Part shown: piece after piece, positions 44,701-50,183 of the stretch
Layout of the letters: every line of letters begins with the position of its first letter
How positions within the stretch are numbered: position 1 is the stretch's first letter
Assembly (NCBI GenBank): GCA_911728455.2
Contig: OU452227.1
Coordinates: forward strand, 16,756,110 to 16,820,109
Source: Marthasterias glacialis
Taxonomy: Eukaryota > Echinodermata > Asteroidea > Forcipulatida > Asteriidae
Reading direction: 5' to 3'
Length of the DNA stretch: 64,000 nt
Notes under the pieces: model-generated
Seen by the model: the letters and a program-made list of their open reading frames with translations, nothing else
Database searches by the model: none
Told to the model about the DNA's origin: nothing
Translations under genes and position numbers: made by a program

Positions 44701-46897
44701 AGATCAACACATACTAACATTTGAAATGTTACAATAATGTTATCTAGAAGTAGCTCCGAGGTATTCAGTGGCCATCTTTGAAAAACTTTTGACCACAAAA
44801 CTAAAAATGCCCAAACTGGGCTTTGTATGCATCATACATATGAAGCTAAACCCTGAAACTATGTATTGTCACATCCTGTACTTCTGTTATAACCCCCTTA
44901 TCATCTACCCCTTACCTCTTCTCCTTATCCTTTTCCCCTCCTGCTATCTCTTAAATCTTACCCCCATTCAGACCCTTGTCTCTTACATTTTACCCCCTGT
45001 TCTCTTACCTTACTTCCTTGCACCTACACGTACCCCCTCCCCACGACACTATTCAGGTTTTGGGATCCGGCATAAAGTCCCATTGAAATGGGTTTCAGCA
45101 TAGTTGGCTTTATACATTTTGAGTGTTGGTAATTCCAGATTCAAACATATTTAGTGATACAGGGATGGTTGTTAGCATCATCCCCCATTTTGGTTATTTT
45201 TCTTGAGTTGTAATATCTGAAAGAAATAAGTTGATTATAATGAGATCAATGCAAGTACTGGTAGTGGGTTTTCTTTGGTATAATGGTGTTGGTTCTTTCA
45301 TATAAATCAATACCCAAGGATTATTGAAACCAGTTGGCGCCGGATGTCGTGCTCACACGCCATGATTTTCCAAGCCAGCAAACAGGTGACATGAGTTTTA
45401 TATTTTTGCCGGAACATACTAAAGGTCACTCGGACATTTTGTTTTGGAGTGTGCACAGAATATGCACTCATTGTGAAATGTTTCGTTTCACCCACACAAA
45501 GAGGACAGATGGTATTGAATATTTTGCAGATTTTCGCCCATTATGCGGGTTTTGTCCTTTTATTCAAAGAAGAGTATTATAAGACATCGAGAGGCTTCCA
45601 TTTCTTGGCTCATTGGAGGTAAGTTAGAGTGAACTGAGTTACCAGCCTTGGTTGAGAAACAGTCCTTGGCATGGCTGACGGCCATGGTTCTGCAATTCAC
45701 AGTGTGTGAATTTGAACAAAAATCCCGGTGCTTCAAAGGGAATCTTTGTTTTCTTGGCTTCGTCAAGTCCAGGTTTCTTTGTGCCAGCGATACTCTCAAA
45801 GAAAAATGATTCTGGCAATTCCGAAAAAATAATCCCCTTAGGCTGGTTGGGAAAAAATGGAAGATTCCCGGCGGAAACTGGTTAATCTAATCCTGTACAT
45901 GTGAAGTAATAATCACAAATCTTTCAAAATCCAGCAGCTGAATCATGGGACAGTGGAAACTAATGTCATCAGTCCTGCTTGTTATAATGATTGTTGTTGT
46001 CATGATCTTCATTGTACATGTACACTAAGCTGGAAGGATATACACAGCATCAGTATAAAAACAAACTTGAACATTATTCTCGTTGAAAACACTTGCACTT
46101 TCAAAATTTAAGAAAAGAAAGTTAAGTGGATTAATCATTGATTCATTTTCAAAATGGTTTCAACTAGTTTTATGGTGTTCATAAGTTGCTGTATATAAAT
46201 TGGGTAGCTGGGATGTTGGTATTGAACGTGTACACAATGTCAGATATTTGGGGTGTATGTTGCAAGCCTTCAGTGTTTGTCATCGTGCCTCAAATCTGAA
46301 TTTCACCATTGGTAAATCTTGTGGAATTACTTAATTTTGAAAACAGTTAATCCTTAAAATAAAATTGTTGATTTAATAGATTTGTTGATGTGTTGTTTTT
46401 ATAGGATAAGGTCGTCCTCTCTTCCGAGGCGTTCAGCCAAGAAGAATCCAGCACCTCCTGTACCAGCAATGTCACCAACCCTGTCACCAAACTCATCCCT
46501 TAATAGAAACACTCCTATACCATCACCATCAAACCTTAAAGCCAGTCATAATGTCAATGGTAACACTCCATCCAATGCAACAGAGAAAAGCACTCCAGAA
46601 AAACCAGCCAAAGTTGATAAACCAACAAGATCTTCAAAAGGAGACAAGCCACCTGTGTTAGAGAAACCAGCACGCCCGCCATTGCCTACCAAGAAGACTA
46701 GCCAAACTAGAGAGTCAAGTTCACCTCCCCCTGTCACTCCAGCTGATAATGTCCCACCTTCACCAACGCTAAGACCTAAATCCACAAGTCTGTCCCGCCC
46801 CACCAGCTCGCCCCCACCTCCACCACCACAAAAAAATCCAAAGCCATCACTAAGTATAGATAGTGAAGATACAATAGATGAAAATACACAACTTTAA
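11663..46897 (+). CDS. ARHGAP17: ARHGAP17/ARHGAP44 (RICH)-type BAR-RhoGAP protein, complete, 15 exons
   Basis: Coding exons: 11663-11718, 17791-17830, 20039-20140, 27255-27331, 28080-28191, 29095-29171, 30770-30875, 32665-32733, 33307-33564, 35079-35139, 38666-38747, 39530-39727, 41328-41407, 42171-42429 and 46405-46897. They sum to 2070 bases (689 codons plus stop) and every junction phase fits. Residues 1 to about 245 are an N-BAR domain (membrane curvature sensing); the start GKQYNRMKQL and RAEKTEVLNDDLQQ match human RICH1. Residues about 247-440 are RhoGAP, which turns off Rho-family GTPases (Cdc42/Rac1 for this family): arginine finger R287 in GLFRIAG, LKQYLRELPEPL at 322-333, SNLSLVVGPNCLW at 395-407. 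The tail is Ser/Pro-rich with SH3-ligand stretches and ends DENTQL, a class I PDZ-ligand pattern like human ESTAL. Two tandem ATGs (11663, 11666); the second aligns with the human start. Paralogue choice (17, 44 or a pre-duplication gene) is unresolved. Confidence 0.93.
11968..12319. mobile_element. MITE with TCGTCGTGTGCCCGGCAAA ends
   Basis: Left end TCGTCGTGTGCCCGGCAAAG at 11968; right end is its reverse complement, TTTGCCGGGCACACGACGA, closing at 12319. The next bases also partly mirror (CCTTAAGCCCTTTTGCCG against AACTTTCCCTTAGGTCC). About 352 bp, no coding potential. The target duplication is not clear. Confidence 0.7.
13417..14191. mobile_element. MITE C (AATAGACCAATTG ends), about 770 bp
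   Basis: Left AATAGACCAATTGTGCGACC and GTGACCTATTGTGGGTA are mirrored at the right by TACCCACAATAGGTCAC and GGTCGCGCAATTGGTCTATT. Inside, 13455-13658 is an open frame rich in Cys and Ser (CCICLFDRCFSCSKSV and onward) with no recognised domain; it could be captured DNA or chance. A decayed right end of the same family is at 23604-23662. Confidence 0.65.
14285..14600 (+). mobile_element. tRNA-Leu-derived SINE (type 1)
   Basis: tRNA-like head (GCACTGGACTCAAGCTGTGG, B-box-like GAGTTCCAGTCCTGG). The family body follows: ACACTTGTGTCCTTAAGCAA, ACTTAACCATTATTGCTTCA, and AAGAACCCAGTACACTTAC. Confidence 0.7.
15146..16586. repeat. 42-bp minisatellite, about 34 units, with 11-unit higher-order period
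   Basis: The unit begins GCCAGTACACAGTCTGAAAA and ends GGTTGAATTGGCCCT; copies differ at only a few sites (GGCC/GACC, CACAG/CAAAG, GGTTG/AGTTG, GTTGAA/GTTAAA). Variant order repeats with a period of 11 units (462 bp): the rare ACAAAG unit at 15419 recurs at 15881, each followed by the rare GTTAAA unit. Because 42 is divisible by 3 and the unit has no stop in some frames, long open frames run on both strands (+ LPVHSLKIGLVELA, - YWQGQFNQPNFQTV). The + frame has no ATG. It lies in intron 1 of the RhoGAP gene; I treat it as non-coding. Confidence 0.93.
17352..17690 (+). mobile_element. tRNA-Leu-derived SINE (type 1), variant 3' half
   Basis: Head AAACTCAAGTTCTGGTGGC with B box GGGTTTGAATCCCGG, then GTCCTTGAACAAGACAC and a 3' part ending in ATAATGC-type AT-rich sequence with TATTATTATTA. 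The GACTCAAGTTCTG phrase matches the anticodon arm of tRNA-Leu(CAA). Confidence 0.7.
17791..17830 (+). CDS. ARHGAP17: RhoGAP gene exon 2 (40 bases)
   Basis: TTTACAG acceptor; AEKTEVLNDDLQQ; donor CAG/GTATG. It completes the split Arg codon of exon 1 and ends in phase 0. Nearly identical to human AEKTEVLSEDLLQ. Confidence 0.92.
17831..20038 (+). other. RhoGAP intron 2 (2.2 kb)
   Basis: No exon or named element recognised. It holds recurring ATGATGTCAT/TGACGTCAT-like words (18534, 18800, 19095, 19230) and phrases such as AGCGCCCCCTAGTGGCAG, ending near 19590 with GTTTGCTGCAACAAACACAC. It may be one old long repeat, but its boundaries are not visible. Confidence 0.4.
20039..20140 (+). CDS. ARHGAP17: RhoGAP gene exon 3
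   Basis: 102 bases, phase 0-0. CEKKVDIIKDACQKTVKKL then AACLQGSGQDVEKRT, matching the BAR helix around human KRLVACFQGQ. The donor is ACG/GTAAAA. Confidence 0.92.
20437..20560. repeat. Short palindromic repeat E, decayed copy
   Basis: GGCGGCTATGGCTACGTCTG at the left is mirrored by GCCATAGCCGTAGC at the right, around TTAGCAACACCCTTAGCAAC. Same family as 24225-24365, 33066-33197, 41440-41535 and 44300-44400. Confidence 0.55.
20637..20937 (+). repeat. Left-arm tandem repeat, CCGTCGC(A/C)T-run units
   Basis: About 16 units of 17-19 bp, each CCGTCGCA or CCGTCGCC followed by 9-11 T. Units near both edges carry CGCA and central ones CGCC, so the tract is zoned. Part of the foldback element. Confidence 0.9.
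21531..21883 (-). repeat. Right-arm tandem repeat, GCGACGG/GCGCCGG A-run units
   Basis: About 19 units, mirror image of the left-arm tract but longer. GCGCCGG units occur in two internal blocks (about 21620-21680 and 21765-21790), a variant not present on the left. The two arms have therefore drifted in copy number and variant since insertion. Confidence 0.9.
22664..23098 (+). repeat. Dispersed repeat G, copy with nested MITE B
   Basis: Reverse-complement homologue of 6398-6706, interrupted at 22801-22971 by MITE B. Outside the insertion the two copies align end to end. Confidence 0.7.
22801..22971. mobile_element. MITE B (AGACCTTATGCA ends), 171 bp, nested in repeat G
   Basis: Inverted ends AGACCTTATGCA and TGCATAAGGTCT. 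The flanks are AT on both sides, and the uninterrupted copy at 6398-6706 has a single AT at the same point, so a 2-bp AT duplication is inferred. The body contains GGGCGCCCTCGTCTAGAGGT and GCCAATCCTGTGCGC. The same 171-bp element in opposite orientation is at 56587-56757; a 160-bp relative is at 28704-28863. Confidence 0.85.
23604..23662. mobile_element. MITE C right-end fragment
   Basis: CCAATAGGAGGTCACGTGAC and GTGCAATCGGTCTATTCC resemble the right end of 13417-14191. The rest is missing or unrecognisable. Confidence 0.45.
23691..23880. repeat. G/C-rich low-complexity repeat (AGTGGCATAACCAGGGG type)
   Basis: Starts AAGTGGCATAACCAGG with G runs, continues with C-rich blocks (CCCTCCCCCAAATAATG, CTTGCCCCTCCCC) and closes GTCTGGTTACACCACTAG. 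This mirrors the start, so it is a large decayed hairpin. A relative is at 58113-58517. Confidence 0.45.
23880..24120 (+). mobile_element. Non-LTR retrotransposon 3' end fragment
   Basis: The frame NSIRHTLANVTCTSQFKKHL then KTHFF resembles the common LINE ending LP.SIR...SFKK.LKTHLF. A T/C-rich 3' UTR with AGGTGCTATACTAAATGGTG and ATTATTATTA follows. The core reverse transcriptase is absent. Confidence 0.55.
24225..24365. repeat. Short palindromic repeat E
   Basis: TCATCACATGAACATGCATT then GAAGCACTTGATGCCCATAG and CAACAGCTGCAGCCATAGCC. The same phrase order occurs in 33066-33197. Confidence 0.6.
26330..26545 (-). mobile_element. SINE-like element with tRNA-type B box (minus strand)
   Basis: The + strand reads GGTGGGATTCAAACTGGGTC and ACCACTGAGCCAACCTGAT; reversed, these look like a tRNA A box (GTTGGCTCAGTGGT) and a B box (AGTTTGAATCCCACC). 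The body has no other known similarity. Confidence 0.45.
26596..26631. repeat. (ATA)n microsatellite
   Basis: A run of ATA/AAT triplets; usual tail-type sequence near SINE pieces. Confidence 0.8.
26905..27180 (+). mobile_element. SINE type 1-like 3' half
   Basis: AGAAAGGGTTTGCCCTGTGT, GCGCTGCAGCACCTTGTAAA and AAGAAATGGTATTATTATG match the 3' half of the type 1 SINE at 40893-41215. The tRNA head is replaced by CTTCCGTTTCCAGGCAGGGG, a phrase also found at 62828. Confidence 0.5.
27255..27331 (+). CDS. ARHGAP17: RhoGAP gene exon 4
   Basis: RKLPHTVLGQSMMDSSQAL and onward, matching human KKLPLTALAQNMQEAS. Acceptor TTTCAG, donor GG/GTAAGC, phase 2 out. Confidence 0.92.
27452..27790 (+). mobile_element. 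tRNA-Leu(CAA)-derived SINE (type 1), best head
   Basis: GGGCCGAGCGGTCTAATACA (A box), CAGACTCAAGTTCTGATGG (anticodon arm with CAA), GTGGGTTCGATTCCCGG (B box), then ACACTTGTGTCCTTGACCAA. This follows tRNA-Leu(CAA) closely over about 85 bp before the SINE body. Confidence 0.78.
28080..28191 (+). CDS. ARHGAP17: RhoGAP gene exon 5
   Basis: LTLGKSAEVWTNIGQELTSH and onward to PFSQLLE. Acceptor ACTCAG, donor GAG/GTAAGT, phase 0 out. BAR domain. Confidence 0.9.
28232..28655. mobile_element. Hairpin MITE with GGTGTCCCCATCTTATAGTG arms
   Basis: GGTGTCCCCATCTTATAGTG at 28321-28340 is mirrored by CACTATAAGATGGGGACACC at 28582-28601. Outer parts also mirror (TGTGCAGGCATGTTGGACTA against TAGTCTAACATGCATGCACC). 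The centre contains CTGACCCAGTGATAAGCAG, a phrase also at 57238-57260. Confidence 0.7.
28704..28863. mobile_element. MITE B, diverged 160-bp copy
   Basis: Ends AGACCTTATGCATTG and GTGCATTTAAGGTCT, interior GGATTGGCCAATGAGCAACC and TGAGGGCGCC. Same family and orientation as 56587-56757. Confidence 0.75.
29095..29171 (+). CDS. ARHGAP17: RhoGAP gene exon 6
   Basis: NEIPSIMSMKKKLNRLTLDL then DSVKG, matching human VEIPNIQKQRKQLARLVLDW. Donor AG/GTAATA, phase 2 out. Confidence 0.92.
29465..29891. mobile_element. MITE A, long copy
   Basis: The right end GGCGGGGCTTTATGGATCGG then TCTATT is clear; the left end is decayed. The interior (CAACAGCACATGGCGTGACT, CACACACAGACATGGTTTTC, CCAAAGAACAATGCAGACAG) matches 1625-1800. 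Confidence 0.65.
30273..30635. repeat. GAGTAC-rich tandem duplication, two units of about 170-200 bp
   Basis: Unit 1 (about 30273-30445) and unit 2 (about 30473-30635) both run TGTTGTAGT, GAGTACCAAGT, GTACGAGTCCT, AGTACGGACTTTGA, GAGTACCTTCAAAA. GTAC/GAGTAC words are heavily over-represented. In RhoGAP intron 6. Confidence 0.7.
30770..30875 (+). CDS. ARHGAP17: RhoGAP gene exon 7
   Basis: YQTASSKGFDKEHVAKLDAI then KEEMEQCQWKVDSCK, matching human KIDTLKEEMDEAGNKVEQCK. Donor AAG/GTAATC, phase 0 out. Confidence 0.92.
31610..31915 (-). mobile_element. tRNA-Leu-derived SINE (type 1), minus strand
   Basis: Reads in reverse: GGACATAAGTGTCCTGACCA, GGAATCGAACCCACACTCTG (B box), CATCAGAACTTGAGTTTGAT (anticodon arm), CAGACTGCTTGGCC (A box). 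Confidence 0.72.
32665..32733 (+). CDS. ARHGAP17: RhoGAP gene exon 8
   Basis: ESLATEMMSLVAKDGMLARC then LVD. Acceptor ATTTAG, donor GAT/GTAAGT, phase 0-0. BAR domain helix. Confidence 0.9.
33066..33197. repeat. Short palindromic repeat E, best copy
   Basis: GGGGCTGTGGCTTAGTCATC at the left; AGCTACAGCCATAGCCACAG at the right mirrors it; centre ATGAACATGCATTGAAGCAT and AGGATGCCCATAGCAACACC. About 130 bp. Confidence 0.6.
33307..33564 (+). CDS. ARHGAP17: RhoGAP gene exon 9 (BAR end and RhoGAP start, arginine finger)
   Basis: 258 bases, phase 0-0, donor AGG/GTATGT. It ends the BAR helix (QAQYHRNVLARLEKLIP) and opens the GAP domain (GVFGLALEDHL, GREIASPLETC). It contains EEGLFRIAGSASRMK with the catalytic arginine, residue 287 counted from 11663 (286 from the second ATG). 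The human catalytic arginine is R288. Confidence 0.95.
33670..34290 (-). mobile_element. Two tandem type 2 tRNA-derived SINEs, minus strand
   Basis: Two heads in reverse: GTGGGATTTGAACCTGAGAC with CGCTCTACCAACTGAGATAT, and GCGGGATTTGAACCTGCGAC with CGCTCTACCAACTGACATG. Each is preceded by the shared tail in reverse (ACCACAAGGGAAACTGATTG, TTTTGGGGTGAACAAA). The second head has the best tRNA-like boxes in this family. Confidence 0.7.
34858..34998. mobile_element. Short hairpin MITE (GCAGTAACACCATGT ends)
   Basis: GCAGTAACACCATGTGAGAA at the left and ATTCTTACATGGTGTTACTG at the right; interior also self-complementary (GATAAGAACCAGTGATTAAA against CACCATTTCTTATC). About 140 bp. Decayed relatives contribute phrases at 2290-2345 and 39058-39130. 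Confidence 0.65.
35079..35139 (+). CDS. ARHGAP17: RhoGAP gene exon 10
   Basis: AALDANVEIDVDIGMEHALA, matching human KAALDCSTSHLDEF...AVAG. Acceptor CTACAG, donor CAG/GTAAGC, phase 1 out. Confidence 0.93.
35338..35535. repeat. Dispersed palindromic repeat F, reverse-oriented copy
   Basis: CCCCTTGCACCAATGTGACT, CCATTTTGGGAGTCAAATTG and GACTTCCAAAATGGTGCAAC mirror the copies at 100-285 and 38893-39055. Confidence 0.6.
35536..37664 (+). other. Part of RhoGAP intron 10 without recognisable features
   Basis: AT-rich, with simple T/A tracts near 36420-36540 and an AAATCAATAAATCAATAAAT tract near 36620. No exon or element identified on either strand. Confidence 0.4.
37665..37851. mobile_element. 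Palindromic MITE D, copy 2
   Basis: CCCAATTTCATACAGCTGCT, CCAGAATAAGGTTACCAGCC and GTCTGCTTAAGCGGCTCTAC. Same family as 5294-5559, about 80 bp shorter in the left arm. Confidence 0.7.
38666..38747 (+). CDS. ARHGAP17: RhoGAP gene exon 11
   Basis: VLKQYLRELPEPLLTFNLYQ then DFIHTL, the most conserved RhoGAP motif. Acceptor TGCAG, donor GAC/GTAAGT, phase 2 out. Confidence 0.95.
38893..39055. repeat. Dispersed palindromic repeat F, copy 3
   Basis: CACCTGTCGTCATCACAATA, CACCATTTTGGGAGTCAGTG and TGACTCCCACAGTGGCGAGC; same orientation as 100-285. Confidence 0.6.
39249..39385 (+). mobile_element. tRNA-Leu-derived SINE (type 1), short head
   Basis: GTTGTGGCTAAGTGGTCTGG (A-box-like), GAGTGTGGGTTTGGTTCTAG (weak B box), CCATAATTGCTTTGTCCTTC. 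The 3' half is missing. Confidence 0.55.
39530..39727 (+). CDS. ARHGAP17: RhoGAP gene exon 12
   Basis: DQKLQALWTIVNNLPKANY, FKYLIKFLYKVASRSEHNKM, SNLSLVVGPNCLW. Acceptor CTCCAG, donor GG/GTAAGT, phase 2 out. RhoGAP helices and the GPN motif. Confidence 0.95.
40893..41215 (+). mobile_element. SINE type 1, 5'-shortened
   Basis: CTGATCAGCAGAGTGTGAGT onward, then ACACTTGTGTCCTTAAGCAA, GAAGGGGTTTGCCCCGTTG, GATTGCGCCATAGCACTGAC and TGATAAAGCGCTGCATAAGA with a TTATTATCATTA tail. It gives the full 3' body of the family. Confidence 0.65.
41328..41407 (+). CDS. ARHGAP17: RhoGAP gene exon 13
   Basis: MSVTSTGVSATIIESFITYA then DWFFPE, matching human VIEPIIQHADWFFPEE. Acceptor CTACAG, donor AAG/GTAAAT, phase 1 out. 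End of the GAP domain. Confidence 0.94.
41440..41535. repeat. Short palindromic repeat E, decayed
   Basis: GGCTTTGGCACTGGCTATGG at the left and GTCTGTAGCCATTGCCGAAG at the right, the GGCTATGG-type palindrome without the central ACATGAACATGC phrase. Confidence 0.4.
42171..42429 (+). CDS. ARHGAP17: RhoGAP gene exon 14 (Ser/Thr/Pro-rich linker)
   Basis: Begins INFSITRPKSNSFSETTQSV (human EVEFNVS follows the GAP domain) and continues as a Ser/Thr/Pro-rich disordered linker. The likely donor is ACAA/GTTAGT at 42430, phase 2; it joins in frame to either of the two downstream exons. A stronger-looking GTAAGC lies inside the exon at 42320 but would break the frame into those exons. Confidence 0.85.
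43548..43731 (+). CDS. ARHGAP17: RhoGAP gene alternative terminal exon 15 (short C-terminus)
   Basis: Acceptor CCCTTAG at 43541-43547. From exon 14 the frame reads ESPSGQKHIKRRAPAPPQEA, then SILERSRSLERGLKVPPKIP, and so on to HDA and TGA at 43729-43731. It has RRAPAPP and VPPKIPPK, proline-rich SH3-ligand stretches like human KKPAPAPPKP, so it looks truly coding. No in-phase donor to exon 16 is seen, so it probably ends a 586-residue isoform. A GTAGTT after the stop at 43736 could make it a skipped or decay-targeting exon instead. An AATAAA occurs near 44244. Confidence 0.65.
44300..44400. repeat. Short palindromic repeat E
   Basis: GCGACTGTTGCTATGGACAT, CCTATGCTTCAGTGTTTGTT, then CAAGCCACAGCCGCAG; reverse orientation relative to 33066-33197. 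Confidence 0.5.
44416..44494 (+). repeat. 17-bp tandem repeat, about 4.5 units
   Basis: The unit GTGTTAGTGCATAACTA is repeated with single-base changes (CAGAACTA, CATTACTA). Confidence 0.9.
45580..45880 (-). repeat. Dispersed repeat K (copy 1, minus)
   Basis: Reverse complement shares TGGCACAAAGAAACCTGGAC, ACTTGACGAAGCCAAGAAAA and ACTTACCTCCAATGAGCCAA with 62350-62590. In the homologous frame both encode VSLAQRN.DLT.PR..RF, which I do not recognise. Confidence 0.6.
46405..46897 (+). CDS. ARHGAP17: RhoGAP gene terminal exon 16 (long C-terminus, PDZ-ligand end)
   Basis: Acceptor TTTATAG, phase 2 in. It encodes IRSSSLPRRSAKKNPAPPVP, then a Pro/Ser/Lys-rich stretch (EKPARPPLPTKKTS, SPPPPPPQKNPKP), ending SLSIDSEDTIDENTQL and TAA at 46895-46897. 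The final NTQL fits the class I PDZ-ligand pattern [S/T]-x-hydrophobic, as in human RICH1. Confidence 0.88.
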
Positions 46898-47004
46898 AAC
46901 ATAAGTAAAATATTACAACAAATGTTACTTTGCTGCTTAGGTAAATATGGATTTATTTAGAGGGCAAAATTGTTAAAGTAAGAAAATGAAACAAAATTTG
47001 ATTT

Positions 47005-47010
47005 AATAAA
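47005..47010 (+). terminator. First AATAAA after the RhoGAP stop
   Basis: AATAAA 108 bases after the TAA. Others occur further down (for example near 48060), so the true 3' end is not fixed by sequence alone. Confidence 0.35.
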
Positions 47011-49921
47011 AATGGAAACAATTCTTTTGCAATAATACATTTTTGGGTAAGAAATAATTGATAACCTTCATAGATAACCATCTTTGGAGTATCAACCTTT
47101 GATGTACTTAGATAACATGTTGGTTTCATTCTTAATTTGTCTGTGAGAGTTTAGTTGTGATTTGTACTGTATTATGCCCCTAGATTTTGTACATAGGCCG
47201 ATGTTTTTATTGTGGCAATATATCAGTCACTCTTTGTAAATCTTCTATTGGCATATTTTTGTATTAGCTGTGAAGTAATGATTTGGTTATGGACAAAATG
47301 TACTAGTGATAAATGAGCCAAGAGTTGTAAAGCTACACCTTGGTACACGTATGTATGAAATTGTGATATCTATATTCCTTTGTTAGAAGCTGTGCATAGG
47401 AACATCCAAAGATACTACAAAACCAAGATAGGACACTTGTGCCGTTTTACACGGTAGTAGATGTAACACTATGACTCGGCAAAATCGACACATGGGGAAG
47501 GGCGCTGTCACGTGGTAGGTAGGTAAAACGAAGCAGACAACATTAACAAAGCGTATAACGTCATAGGAATATGACGGCAAGTACTGGGGCTCATTCGCAT
47601 TAAAGATGATGATGTAAAAGACAAAAACAATCATTGAAATGATAATTGTAACATAATATCTATGTTACAATTTTTAAAATTTAAGAAAGGGTTCTTATAT
47701 AGGATTTACACGGGGGTTGTAGCAAATGGAAAATAATATATCGGGTATCTTTTCTGTATGCAGACCACAATTTGAAGCTATCCAGAAATCACCATAGTTT
47801 TTGTGATTAACCTTTGGGTTATTTGATTTTTTCCTTGCTCGTGAAATGTTTCCAATCTCAATAGGCTTTAGTGTTTGTTCAAGATATTATAATTTCCCTT
47901 AATATGGTGAAATGGGACAGTGTATTGAGGAAAAAAAAGGCAAGCCTATATTGTGATCATGTAGGAGGCATACAGTATACCATTCATTTTTAATCATGAC
48001 TTGCAAGAAGTTGCAGTACAATAACAATTATAGGCAACCCTCTGTTTAATGGTTATAAATAAATAAAATAAGTATTTGTTTAAAAAATTAATTTAAAAAT
48101 CCATAATTAAAAAAATGTCATTATACATCCTTTAGAACTAACAGTCATAGCACTACAGATAAAGTGAGTTGATTACAAAAATATCAAATGAAAACTCTTT
48201 CTTTTTTCTTCTTTTCTTGAAAGGTAGGCCAAAAAATTGTTCACCTATCACCGTCACACCCTTAACTATTCCACTGCACTCTTGGGTTGTCCCCGGATCC
48301 TATTATTCACATGCCACTTGGGGGCAATGAAAAAAATAACGAAAAACCAACTAACGTTATATCATGTGATGCCATTTATATCATATCATATCATGTTATT
48401 TTAGTCAAATTAATGTACAACACTCACAGTTTTGTTATTAAAAAATAATCATAAATTAAAAAAAATAATCAAATTAAAAAAGAAGAAACTCAAGGTGATT
48501 TCTTTTGCCAGGAAAATTGATGTTTTAGTCGTTTATTAATCAAAATGTTTCCCATATCTTTCGCCTTTTACTTTCATTCTTTGTAACAAAGACAAAGGAA
48601 AGGGACAACAATAATAGAACATTACATTTTTCCTTGGGATTATTGGCATAATTTATGACCGAACACCAAATTTTCGATCTGCCATCACCTTTTTTAGCTG
48701 GTGGAATCATTTGGCCCAAGTGTTTTCATAGTACTAATCGCACAAATGATCTTTGGTTTTACCTACCTAACACCAGCGGGCACACTTCTACACGCAGCCA
48801 TTTTGTGTTTCATGTTTCCACACAGAGTGTCCTATCTTAGGTTTGTAGTATCTTTGGAACATCTAAGTAACTTTACACCAGAGAGCGAAAGGGTGGGGGG
48901 GGGGGTGGGGGGCCAATCCATTGCAGTATTGCAACCTTCTTTCGTCTGCATGATAGTGCTGTTTCTTGCATGTATAAGCCATTGAGATAAGACAAATTGT
49001 CTAATCATTTTTCAATTTTACTGCATCTGCCATGAAAATATGCACGAAATCTGAACAGATTCGTCTAACATTGGTTTAACTGTAAACGGTACCGTTCAGA
49101 AAACATGTATTTTCTACTAGGGTTGCAGTGTCAAGAAGTGAAAATGAATTTTGGTTGACAAAAATTGGAAGCATATGTTTGTAAATCAAGGCATGTATAC
49201 AGCACAAGGTTTGCCTGATTTCTTAAAGATTGATTGCATATGTTTTCATTTATTAAATGCATGTAAGTAAAGAAATGACAGGACAAATACAAGGGCACTG
49301 TCCTGAAAGCAAGTATTTCAGTGGCAGGATGACATTCTTTTTCTTAAAGATTTTTTTTGTTTATGACAAGTACACAATATTTAACCTTATTGTTGCACAG
49401 TGTAGAGGATGCAGCTTTTCAATCATTTCATAGTTAAGTTTAAACAATTTAGTCTGATATTTAAAAAAAAAAATGTTTTTCAAGTTTATATTAAATTTTG
49501 TTATCTGAAACAAAATATGTTTATATCATTGAAGGCCAACAAACCTCCAACTTCAGATCGTTAAACACCCAACAGCCTTACAATGCATGAATAGCTGGCC
49601 AGCCAAATCAAGTAATTGTAAACAGTCGGCATCATAAAATATTTACTTGTTGAAAACATGAGTAATGTCATTTTACATTAAATATTATTCAAGGTATTGA
49701 TGTACATGTACCGAAGTAAGTTTAGGATCTGTTTGATCAATTGGTATCGGCAATTGTTAAGGGTTTCATTTTTGATTCTTTTCTTTCAATTCATAATTAA
49801 GTGGAACACTTTTATCCTTGTGAAGTTTCATTTTCAGGGGGAATGTCAATTCTTTGTTAGAATAATTAGGATATGTTACATTGAAAACAGTTTGAGATTT
49901 ATAACCCATGCCCAATTTCTG

Positions 49922-50183
49922 TAAGCAGACATTTTCTGCTTACAGAGCAACCCTCAGCATAGTTTCTATTTCATTAACACTGCTAACCGTAAGTAAAGCA
50001 AAAGGCATGCTAGCTTGCCTGCAGTTCTTGTAAGCAGATGAGTGATGCAACAGTGCTAAACCATGTAAATGCACACTTTTACTGTCAAATCTTGTGGATT
50101 GTTTACTTTTTTGCTTATGCATGTTGTTCTGCTTTTTTTTTTAAATGGGCCTTCATAAATGGTTTTTATGAAAATGGGCCCTG
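49922..50183. mobile_element. Palindromic MITE D, decayed
   Basis: TAAGCAGACATTTTCTGCTT, TGCAGTTCTTGTAAGCAGAT, TTTTTTGCTTATGCATG and AAAATGGGCCCTGGTTGTGA keep the family's order but many positions have changed. Confidence 0.5.

Larger units (their letters stand above)
42430..46404 (+). other. Region between RhoGAP exons 14 and 16
   Basis: Contains alternative exon 15 (43548-43731), repeat E (44300-44400), a 17-bp tandem repeat (44416-44494) and one copy of a dispersed repeat (45580-45880). C-rich text at 44885-45045 (TACCCCCTCCCC type) gives open frames without recognisable protein. Confidence 0.5.

Noticed and set aside
46546..46803. Minus-strand 85-residue frame inside RhoGAP exon 16
   Set aside because: Complement of a proline/serine-rich coding exon; shadow frame.
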